Source: Bacteroidales bacterium
Lineage (GTDB): Bacteria; Bacteroidota; Bacteroidia; Bacteroidales; UBA4417
Length of the DNA: 64,000 nucleotides
Assembly (NCBI GenBank): GCA_016707785.1
Contig: JADJGZ010000025.1
Coordinates: 9,385 to 73,384, forward strand
Reading direction: 5' to 3'
Part shown: positions 33,543 through 42,600 of the stretch, one piece after another
How positions within the stretch are numbered: position 1 is the stretch's first letter
How the letters are laid out: every line of letters starts with the position of its first letter
Translations under genes and position numbers: made by a program
The notes under the pieces: model-generated
The model's input: the letters and a program-made list of their open reading frames with translations, nothing else
What the model was told of the DNA's origin: nothing
Databases searched by the model: none

Positions 33543-35243
33543 ATGAACGATCATTTTTCGCTCAGCACAGTAGATTACCTGGTTATGGTAATCTACTTTG
33601 TTTTTGTATTGGGCATTGGTTGGGCCCTCAAGAAATATATGAAATCAAGCAGCCAGTTCCTGGAAGGGGGTAAATCTATTCCTTCCTGGATTACTGGTCT
33701 TGCATTTATTTCAGCCAACCTGGGAGCGCTGGAGGTCTTTGGAATGGGTGCTTCAGGAGCCAAATATGGCTTGATGACGGCACATTTCTACCTGATTGGT
33801 GCAATCCCTGCCATGATATTTTTGGCGCTGTTTATGATGCCATTTTACTACGGATCAAAAGCCAGGTCCGTTCCTGAATACCTTAAACTCAGATTTGATG
33901 AAAAAACCAGGGGCTTCAATGCATTCTCCTTTGCTATCATGACGATTTTTGCCTCAGGAATCTCTATGTATGCTCTTGCCCGACTGATGGAAGTGATGCT
34001 TAACTGGAATTTTCATTACAGCATCCTGGCTTCCGCTGTTATTGTTTTAGTGTATACCTACCTGGGTGGATTGAAATCTGCTATCTATAATGAAGTACTC
34101 CAGTTCTTTCTCATCGTAATTGGTTTTCTGCCGCTTGTCATTCTTGGCCTTCAGGATGTAGGAGGATGGGATGGCCTTACCCTTAAACTGGACCAGGTAG
34201 CCATTGATAAGGGATTTGAAGCAGGAGCCTGGACAAGTACATGGCATTATCTGGGATCAGCACAATCCAACCCTATGGGAGTGGATTGGATGGGGATGTT
34301 CATGGGCCTGGGTTTTGTACTGGCCTTTGGTTACTGGTGTACCAACTTCCTTGTTGTTCAACGTGCGATGGCAGCTAATTCAATGTCCGGTGCCAGGAGG
34401 ACACCATTGATTGGTGCTTTGCCCAAGATGTTCCTGCCTATTTTGGTCATTGTACCGGGTATGATAGCCATTGCGATTCTTAACAGGCCTGAAAACGGTC
34501 TTCAACTTATTGGCAATCAAGGGGAAACTGATTTTAATATGATCATTCCATCAATGCTGGTGCATTATTACCCTTCAGGCTTATTAGGTCTTGGAATTAC
34601 TGCACTGATGGCATCTTTCATGAGTGGAATGGCTGGCAATGTAACAGCATTTAATACAGTTTTTACTTATGATATTTACCAGTCATATATTAGCAAAGGC
34701 AGATCAGATGATCATTATCTGAAGGTCGGACAGTTTGCAACCATTTTCGGAGTTGCAGTAAGCATCGGCGCAGCTTATATCGCGGCAAACTTCAATAACA
34801 TCATGGACTTCCTTCAGCTGGTGTTTGCTTTTGTGAATGCCCCTCTTTTTGCTACCTTCATGTTAGGGATGTTCTGGAAAAGAACCACCGGCCATGCCGC
34901 TTTTGCAGGCCTGATTGCCGGAACTATAGCAGCAGCTTTGCATTATAGCTTAACCATGGCAGAAGGAAAGGGTGGTTGGCTGGCAGATCTTCATCAATAT
35001 CCCAGCGGGATGGCTCAGGGTTTCTGGACTGCTATCTATGCATGGTCAGCTTGTTTTATTCTAACTGTAGTGCTATCATTGCTGACTGTACAGACTAAAA
35101 AGGATGAGGATCTGAAAGGTCTTGTTTACTCACTTACACCAAAAACCTATGATGAACCAGGTATTCCGTGGTATGAAAAACCCGTGATATTAGCTGTGAT
35201 CATTGGGGTCATCAGTATAGTTCTGACAATAATTTTCTGGTAA
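33543..35243 (+). CDS. Sodium:solute symporter (SSS family), probably sugar
   Basis: A 566-residue polytopic symporter with about fourteen spans. It shows the SSS core: GGKSIPSWITGLAFISANLG, GASGAKYGLMTAHFYLIGAI, YLGGLKSAIYNEVLQFFLI and ALMASFMSGMAGNVTAFNTV. The family couples solute to sodium; the closest look is to the SGLT branch that carries glucose or galactose. It lies 12 nt after the ROK kinase and 12 nt before the small membrane protein, so the operon has two different importers. Substrate is inferred only from context. Confidence 0.9.
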   Translation: MNDHFSLSTVDYLVMVIYFVFVLGIGWALKKYMKSSSQFLEGGKSIPSWITGLAFISANLGALEVFGMGASGAKYGLMTAHFYLIGAIPAMIFLALFMMPFYYGSKARSVPEYLKLRFDEKTRGFNAFSFAIMTIFASGISMYALARLMEVMLNWNFHYSILASAVIVLVYTYLGGLKSAIYNEVLQFFLIVIGFLPLVILGLQDVGGWDGLTLKLDQVAIDKGFEAGAWTSTWHYLGSAQSNPMGVDWMGMFMGLGFVLAFGYWCTNFLVVQRAMAANSMSGARRTPLIGALPKMFLPILVIVPGMIAIAILNRPENGLQLIGNQGETDFNMIIPSMLVHYYPSGLLGLGITALMASFMSGMAGNVTAFNTVFTYDIYQSYISKGRSDDHYLKVGQFATIFGVAVSIGAAYIAANFNNIMDFLQLVFAFVNAPLFATFMLGMFWKRTTGHAAFAGLIAGTIAAALHYSLTMAEGKGGWLADLHQYPSGMAQGFWTAIYAWSACFILTVVLSLLTVQTKKDEDLKGLVYSLTPKTYDEPGIPWYEKPVILAVIIGVISIVLTIIFW

Positions 35244-35254
35244 TAATTTGAATT

Positions 35255-35461
35255 ATGGATGTTGATATCAGAATACCAATAGGGTTATTATTTGTAGTTC
35301 TGGGTTTGTTGCTGACGATTTTTGGCCTGGCTACAATAAATGATACTGAACTCTATGTCAGGTCGTTGGGTAGAAATGTCAACCTATGGACAGGATTGCT
35401 GATGCTCCTGTTTGGAGGCATAATGCTGGTTTTTGTTTTTAGAAAACGAAAACAGTCTTAA
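35255..35461 (+). CDS. Small two-span membrane protein of the sugar operon
   Basis: A 68-residue protein with two hydrophobic spans (IPIGLLFVVLGLLLTIFGLA and LWTGLLMLLFGGIMLVFVF) joined by a polar loop (ELYVRSLGRNVN) and ending KRKQS. The arrangement is seen after sugar symporters in other Bacteroidota genomes, as I recall. It could be a subunit or stabiliser of the symporter, but no function is known. Its last 4 nt overlap the convergent secreted-protein gene. Confidence 0.7.
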   Translation: MDVDIRIPIGLLFVVLGLLLTIFGLATINDTELYVRSLGRNVNLWTGLLMLLFGGIMLVFVFRKRKQS

Positions 35462-36420
35462 GGAGTTACCACAAGCTTTTTAGTGAATATTCCTGTAGTG
35501 GTCTGGATACTGAAATAATACACCCCTGCTGCTAAAGAGGAGATATCTATACTTTCGGATTCATTTGATGATTGCCTGCTAGGTGATTCGTTTATAATTA
35601 TGTTACCCTGTATATCAGAGATATACCATAGATATCCTGTTTTCACATATTCCGGATTCAATTTAACATTTAAGATTTCATGTGCAGGGTTAGGCCAGAT
35701 TTCAACAATAGAGTTTTTGTTTTCCGGAGTTAATTCTCCCTTGCCCATTACACCGGTCATGATTGGAAATACATATAATTCTACATTAAACTGATGGCCA
35801 TATGCCACGGCAAAATTGTACCATGAACCTGAGGCTCGCATCTCCCAACCATTGCTTGTTGAAGACTCTCCGGCTTTTGAGGAGTAAAGAACTACAGTGT
35901 CTCCCGGATCAGTCGGAATGATGAAACCAATATAAAACGGACCCGGATTGGATACCAGCGAGTCAAAAGTGATATCCGTGTAGCTGCTATCAGAAACATG
36001 CTGGATAATATCAGGAATGGATACTTGCTGTTCATAGATTAATGCTGCAGGTAAACCTGACTGGCTGGAGGATTCCCATATCCCAACTTTGAAATGCCCA
36101 TTCCCTGTTGCACGGGCAAATTTCATCCTGACCCCCATGATTCCTGCATAATGCGGATGATCACTAAAAAACTGGACTTTTGCCTTATCCAGGAAGGCAT
36201 TGTTCCCACACATATATCCTCTGAATTCCCCAAGATCTGTGGAGAAAGTATAAACAGAAGGTGTGCTGTTCATTGGATAGCCAAGGGTATCGTTGGTTTC
36301 ATCAAGACCGGATTTATAGAAATCATGAACAGCTGGATCAGCAATGAAAGTGTTTTGTCCACTGATATCAGGACTTGCCATGAGTAAACTCAGGAAAATG
36401 AAGATGGTTAAAAATCGCAT
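35458..36420 (-). CDS. Secreted protein with T9SS type A sorting domain
   Basis: A 320-residue exported protein. A signal peptide (1-21, ending DISG) leads into a beta-rich domain with a gel-forming look (GVRMKFARATGNGHFKVGIW). The last ~85 residues are the type A T9SS sorting domain: IVEIWPNPAHEILNVKL, LWYISDIQGNIIINES, SIDISSLAAGVYYFSIQTT and FTKKLVVTP. It should cross the outer membrane and stay on or leave the surface. The function of the main domain is not recognised. It ends by overlapping the small sugar-operon gene. Confidence 0.88.
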   Translation of the reverse strand: MRFLTIFIFLSLLMASPDISGQNTFIADPAVHDFYKSGLDETNDTLGYPMNSTPSVYTFSTDLGEFRGYMCGNNAFLDKAKVQFFSDHPHYAGIMGVRMKFARATGNGHFKVGIWESSSQSGLPAALIYEQQVSIPDIIQHVSDSSYTDITFDSLVSNPGPFYIGFIIPTDPGDTVVLYSSKAGESSTSNGWEMRASGSWYNFAVAYGHQFNVELYVFPIMTGVMGKGELTPENKNSIVEIWPNPAHEILNVKLNPEYVKTGYLWYISDIQGNIIINESPSRQSSNESESIDISSLAAGVYYFSIQTTTGIFTKKLVVTP

Positions 36421-36622
36421 AGTACCATTGATTAATTATTGATTGAAATAGAATAATATGCATAAAATTACAATATTTGTAAGAAGGTCCATACTTAATT
36501 GGTGATTTTTGATTTTGTTGGATATAAATAAGTGATGGATCAGAGCAATAAGCTTCTAATTAAGTAATGTCGGGTCTTTCCTGATTGAATGCATCTGAAG
36601 GTAAAATAATACCGATACAACT

Positions 36623-39400
36623 ATGAGTGCCAGCCTTAAAAAATTGATATCCATTGCAGGTTTCCTGATATTTATTTATCCCCTTTCCGCACAGGATTCC
36701 TTAACCATCCATTCAAGTCTGCTCCCTTCAAAAGGAATGCAGATACAATCTAAACTGGTTAATGAAGAAACAAATACATTCCCAATGTTTCATCTCATGA
36801 TGGATGGGAAAAATATATCATCAGATTCCCTGGTGGGAAAAAGCAAGTTTGAAGATAAGTTAGAAGTGGAAGTGAAAAGAAAGTCAATTTATGAAGGCTT
36901 TACAGAATTGATCCTTCGTTTTCACAATACGACAGAGCTGGACATTGACATTGAAAACGTAGTCCCATTTGGCAATGATACCACACATGCTTTTATTACC
37001 GCCGAAGGGAGTAAGGAATGGCCACAATACCTATGCAGGTCAAAGCTCTACCGACCAGGTTATGAGCCTGTTGGAGTTCTTTTGCCTGACAATGCCTGGC
37101 ACCTGGGATGGGCCAGCATCGTTCTTGGGAATGATCTGTCTTTAAGTGCGTTGGCCAGGAGAATGACCAGGGAAAATGCCGAGGTTGACCGGTGGCGTAC
37201 CATAATTCATCCCGGGGGGTGGATAGAATATGCTTTTTACTTTATAGAGCATAAGGGAGGATGGAAAGAGGGATTGGAGAAAGTGTTTCGTGAACACTTT
37301 TTATTTGATCTTGAATCTTTTGATAATCAAATGTTTAAGAGAGATGATCTGAAGTGGATCAGGAATCAGTACCTGATGCTGTTGCAGTTTGCATGGGATG
37401 ATACATGGTATGATGTTTCAAAACAGAAAATCACTTTTGATGATCATTTTTTCAAGTATGATTCACTCACCGGTGGATGGGATATTTTTACCCTCTGGCC
37501 GACCTGGCCCCGACTGGGATTAGATGAACGGAATCAGTTCGATATGTACAGAGATTTGCCTGGAGGAATAGGGGAGGTGAAACGGCAATCGGAACTATTG
37601 CATCAACTTGGGAAGAAGTATTTTATCTCCTATAACCCCTGGGATGAAAGCACCCGAAAAGTTGAACATATGGAAGGACTGGCGCAACTTCTTCAACTTA
37701 CGGATGCTGATGGAGTAGTATTAGATACAAGAGGAGAATCAAGTAAAGAGTTGCAAACGATGGCTGATTCAGTCAGATCCGGCATCATTATGTATAGTGA
37801 AGGCATGGCTATTCCGAAGCATATGCCCGGTATTGTTTCAGGCAGGGTTCATAATGCGTTGTTTATGCCCCCTGTTTTGAATCTGAACAAGTACATAAAA
37901 CCCGATTTTGCCATCTTCAGGGTAATAGACCTGGCAGAAGATGCTATTCACAGGGAGATTGCAGTGGCTTTTTTTAACGGTTATGGCATTGAAATCAATA
38001 TGATGCGCCCCGGAAGGCCTGATTGGATAGAGGACGAATTCAGGTTTATGGGGAAGACCACCCGAATTTTAAGAGAGAATACCACTGCTTTTAATGATCC
38101 CGATTGGAGACCTTTCATTGAAACTGTCCATGACCAGGTGTGGGTGAATGGCTGGTGTGACAAGAATAAAGATATCTATACCCTGTTCAGCCTGATTCCT
38201 GAGGGATATAACGGTAAACTTTTCCAGGTTTCAAACAGCCTTGAAAAGCACTATGTGGATCTAGTCCGTCATGAAGAATGCCGATTAATCCTTGAAAGTG
38301 ATGAAAATTATGTTATGGCTGAGTTAGATGCATTCAATGAATCATGGCTGGGGACAAGGAAGGAAGGAAGTATTGGTTGTATAGCAGGATTTCCAAAGAG
38401 GATCAAAGCAGAGCTCAAAGAAAATCAATTGTCCATTAAAGCTATCGAGGGTGATGAGATTAAAGTATGGTACGGGAATCCTTCTTATGATTCTAAAGCC
38501 ATCATTTTGCCAGGTGGAGAGCATAATCTGCAAATCAATCCCTTTGTTAATCAGAAAGATGAAAAGATAGTCTTTCAATTATTCCACAATGGGGAGATTT
38601 TGGATGAAGTAATTGTGCGAAGGATTGCAGCGCAGCCATTATTGGTATCACATACAGAAAGAACAGCTTATTCAGAAATGCATAGAAAAGATATGTGTTT
38701 CATTCCTCCGGGTGATTATCACTGGAAAGCTTTTAGGGATTCAGCCCTTTCAGAATCATTTATTCCATTTCCAGCCTATTTTCAGGACAACCATTTACAA
38801 GTTCAGGGTTATTATATGGACAAATACCCGGTAACGAATAAGCAATATGAAGTATTTATTCAATCAAGCGGGTATTTGCCAATTGATACAACTAATTATT
38901 TGAAGCACTGGATTAAAGGAAAGATTCCGGAAGGGATTGAGGATCATCCTGCTGTAAATGTCTCACTGCAGGATGCCAGGGCTTATGCTTCCTGGGCCGG
39001 AAAACGCTTACCTACTGAATGGGAATGGCAGTATGCGGCCCAGGGGAATGAAAACCAACGTTATCCATGGGGGAATTGGATGGATTCAACAATGTGCAAT
39101 TACAAATTGGGTAAAACAACTTCTGTCGATATGTATCCTTCTTCAAAATCACCTTTTGGAGTAATGGATTTGGTAGGAAATGTCTGGCAAATAACCGCTG
39201 ATCAATATTATAATGGGTCATATTACTTCAGCATATTGAAAGGAGGAAGTTTTTATTCTCCGGAATCCAGTATTTGGTATGTAAAAGGAGGTCCGGTACC
39301 GGTATCACATCCTGAAATGCTGATACATGTTTCACCTGCCTTGGATCGCTGTTCTACCATAGGATTCAGGTGTGTAATGGATGCCGGAAAAACTAAATGA
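36623..39400 (+). CDS. Secreted glycosidase-like barrel fused to an FGE-sulfatase (SUMF1-like) domain
   Basis: A 925-residue exported protein (signal ends about LSAQ, residue 23). Residues ~200-500 show a TIM-barrel-like region: TLWPTWPRLGLDERNQFDMY, GGIGEVKRQSELLHQLGKKY FISYNPWDESTRKV and DGVVLDTRGESSKELQTMAD, then IEINMMRPGRPDWIEDEFRF. The last ~200 residues are an FGE-type domain: YYMDKYPVTNKQYEVFIQSS, AVNVSLQDARAYASWAGKRL PTEWEWQYAA and FGVMDLVGNVWQITADQYYN, ending CSTIGFRCV. The copper cysteines of true FGE (in GGSYMCHRSYC) are absent here (GGSFYSPESSIW), so it probably does not make formylglycine. Function unknown. Confidence 0.75.
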   Translation: MSASLKKLISIAGFLIFIYPLSAQDSLTIHSSLLPSKGMQIQSKLVNEETNTFPMFHLMMDGKNISSDSLVGKSKFEDKLEVEVKRKSIYEGFTELILRFHNTTELDIDIENVVPFGNDTTHAFITAEGSKEWPQYLCRSKLYRPGYEPVGVLLPDNAWHLGWASIVLGNDLSLSALARRMTRENAEVDRWRTIIHPGGWIEYAFYFIEHKGGWKEGLEKVFREHFLFDLESFDNQMFKRDDLKWIRNQYLMLLQFAWDDTWYDVSKQKITFDDHFFKYDSLTGGWDIFTLWPTWPRLGLDERNQFDMYRDLPGGIGEVKRQSELLHQLGKKYFISYNPWDESTRKVEHMEGLAQLLQLTDADGVVLDTRGESSKELQTMADSVRSGIIMYSEGMAIPKHMPGIVSGRVHNALFMPPVLNLNKYIKPDFAIFRVIDLAEDAIHREIAVAFFNGYGIEINMMRPGRPDWIEDEFRFMGKTTRILRENTTAFNDPDWRPFIETVHDQVWVNGWCDKNKDIYTLFSLIPEGYNGKLFQVSNSLEKHYVDLVRHEECRLILESDENYVMAELDAFNESWLGTRKEGSIGCIAGFPKRIKAELKENQLSIKAIEGDEIKVWYGNPSYDSKAIILPGGEHNLQINPFVNQKDEKIVFQLFHNGEILDEVIVRRIAAQPLLVSHTERTAYSEMHRKDMCFIPPGDYHWKAFRDSALSESFIPFPAYFQDNHLQVQGYYMDKYPVTNKQYEVFIQSSGYLPIDTTNYLKHWIKGKIPEGIEDHPAVNVSLQDARAYASWAGKRLPTEWEWQYAAQGNENQRYPWGNWMDSTMCNYKLGKTTSVDMYPSSKSPFGVMDLVGNVWQITADQYYNGSYYFSILKGGSFYSPESSIWYVKGGPVPVSHPEMLIHVSPALDRCSTIGFRCVMDAGKTK

Positions 39401-39509
39401 AACAGTGCTTTCCCTTCCTTCAAAAAATACTTCATTTTAATGTGAATAATTCTATGCAATTTCGGATTACAAATACACGTTACTTTGGATAAATACCTAA
39501 ACAGAATTG

Positions 39510-39539
39510 TTGTTTACTAGTAAAACTTGCATACTTTTG
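39510..39539 (+). promoter_or_regulatory. Promoter of the PKD giant gene (TTG-N19-TACTTTTG)
   Basis: TTG at 39510-39512 and the exact TAnnTTTG match TACTTTTG at 39532-39539 are 19 nt apart, the same spacing as in the HU promoter. The leader to the ATG at 39610 is about 65 nt. Confidence 0.65.
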
Positions 39540-39609
39540 AATAATTATTAAAAACACTGCTAGTATTGCAGACTAACTAAAAAATACTACCCTAAACGAA
39601 ATACGCCTG

Positions 39610-42600
39610 ATGAAAAACAAAATACTGTTGGTTATGCTCCTTACTATTGTGGCAGTAGGGGTGCAAGCCAGATTTATGCGTTTATCGGCTCAGCCCTCTG
39701 TGGACTTTACTTCAGATGGTGTTTGTGTCAATAGTCCAACGTTCTTTACAGTGGATACTGCTGTTACCAATGTTAACACCATTGCCATCTGGAATTGGGA
39801 TTTTGGAGACGGCACATTTTCAAATATACAGGATCCGACCAATACCTATGCAGGAATCGGAACCTATACAGTCATACTAACTGTTACTGACACTGCCGGG
39901 GTTGTTGGTTCTGCCACACATTTTGTTACCATTCAGCCACTTCCGATAGCAAATTTTGCTTACAATACACCCAACTGCCAGAATGAACCTATTCAGTTCC
40001 AGGATCTTTCAAGTACATTATTCGGTTATATCACAACATGGATATGGAATTTTGGTGATGGTTCTCCCATTGATACAGTACTTTTTCCTGATGACCCTAA
40101 CCTTACCCATCTCTTCCCCACTTTTGGAACCTTTAATGTAAGTTTAACCGTCATTAATTCAGATAGTTGTACTAATTCTGTTTCACTGCCGGTAGTTGTT
40201 ACTCCGGGGCCAATTGCCAATTTTCAGTTTACGGGAAGTTGTGAGGACCAGGTAGTTCAGTTCACAGATGCATCCTTTGCAAATGGTGCAGGTAATATTG
40301 TTGCATGGGACTGGGATTTTGGTGATCCAACAAGTGGAGTTAATAATCTTTCAAACCTTACTGATCCAATACATACGTTTGCAGATCCCGGCACTTATAC
40401 AGTCCGGCTCATTGTAACGAATTTCAATAACTGCAGGGACACGATGATCAAGCAGGTTCCGGTGTACCCGCATCCACCTGTTGATTTCATTTATTCAACG
40501 GCCTGCCTGAATGAATTGGTTTATTTCGATCCTGATACCGTTGTAACCAATATTAACGCAATTGGCAGCTGGTCGTGGAATTTCGGCGATGGAGGTTTTT
40601 CAAATGCAAGAAATACTGCTCATGCCTATATTGCACCCGGTACTTATACTGTAATTCTTACCGTTACTGATACCGCAGGTTGCCAGAATGTAGTTTCCCA
40701 TGATGTTACTATTAATCCTTTACCTGTAGCTCATTTTGATGCCGGTATTAATAATTGTGCCGGCGCGTCAGTTACTTTTAATGAACTCACCTCCACAATT
40801 GTAGGCTATGTTGTTAAATGGGAATGGGATTTTGGAGATGGAAATACCCAAACCGTGTTTCATCCGAATAATCCCAATGTTACTCATACCTATGCAACCC
40901 CGGGAAATTACAATGTAACCTTAACCATTCAGGCATCTGACAGTTGTACTGATTTCGAATCCCAGATCATTACAATTCATCCTAATCCCGTTGCAAATTT
41001 TGATTATACGTCTGCTTGTGATGGTGAGCCTGTTGATTTTACAGATTTGTCGCAGAATAATGGGGGAGGATCCCTCGTTTTATGGAATTGGAATTTTGGT
41101 GATCCGGCTTCCGGTGTTTCCAATTTTTCTACTTTACAAGGACCTTCGCACCAGTTTACTACTACCGGGACTTTTACCGTTCAGTTAATTGTGGCTACCA
41201 GCAATGGCTGTTCAGATACGATTACCCGCCAGGTGATTGTGAAAGGAAAGCCGGCAATTGATTTTACAACTCAGAATAATTGCCAGAATAATGCAGTATT
41301 ATTTGAACCCAATCCTTTGGTAATGAGTACAGGTGCCATTGCAACCTGGAGTTGGGTTTTTGGTGACGGGGGATCTTCTGTAATACAATCACCTACCCAT
41401 GTCTATACCACATCCGGAACATTCTTTGTAACCCTTACAGTTGTTGATACTGCCGGATGTACAAATACTATTACAAAACCTGTGGCAATCGTTCCACAGC
41501 CAGTTTCAAACTTTAATTACAGTCAGCCTGCTTGTAAGGATGCATCCGTGCAATTCACCAGCCAGGCTTTTGCCCCGGTCGGATATATTGTTAAATGGAC
41601 CTGGGACTTTGGAGATGGAAATACACAGGTTGTGAATTTTCCTGCCACTCCAAATGTCTCTCACACCTTTGCAAATTATGGCACTTTCAATGTGATTTTA
41701 ACAGTTAAAACGAATGATAGTTGTACTCATTTCATTTCGAAACCTGTTACGATCGCTCCCAATCCCCAGGCTAATTTTTCTTTCCTTACCACCTGTATGA
41801 ATTCGCCGGTGCAATTCAGTGACCTTTCACAGAGTGGTAGCGGTGGTTTATCTGACTGGTCCTGGAACTTTGGAGATCCACCTTCCGGATCCAGTAATTT
41901 ATCTACACTTCAGAATCCGTCTCATTCCTTCTCAGCACCTTTAACTTATAATGTCACGCTGATAGTAACAAATAGCGGCGGGTGTAAGGATACCGTTACT
42001 AAACCTGTTATCGTCCATGCATTGCCTACCGTTGATTTCAGTTCAACACCCGGTTGTGTAAACGATTCAACCCAGTTTATAAGCTCAACATTTATCAATG
42101 CAGCAGCTGTTGTAAGCCTGCTCTGGGATTTCGGTGATGGTTTCACTTCCACTGAAGATGATCCGTATCACATTTATGCCAATTCAGGAGCCTTCATAGT
42201 GACGCTAACTGTAACTGATACTGCTGATTGTGTCAATTCAATCAGTCATGTTGTTTCTATTACGCCACCGCCTGATGCTTTCTTCCAGGCTTCGGCACCC
42301 ACCTGTGCCAATAATCCTGTATTTTTTGAAGATCTTTCGAGCTTATCCAGCGGACAATTTACTTCCTGGTTCTGGGATTTTGGAGATGGGAATGATACCC
42401 TGATCAATGCCCCCGGGAATCCTGATATTTCTCATATCTACATCACTGCCGGAAACTATAACGTAACTCTGAAAGTTACCACATCACAAGGTTGTGAGGA
42501 TGAGTTCCCATTTTCGATTACTATTTCAACCAGTCCATTATCGGATTTCGAATTTGAGAATACCTGTGCCAATTCGCCTGTAAATTTCTCGAGTCTTGCC

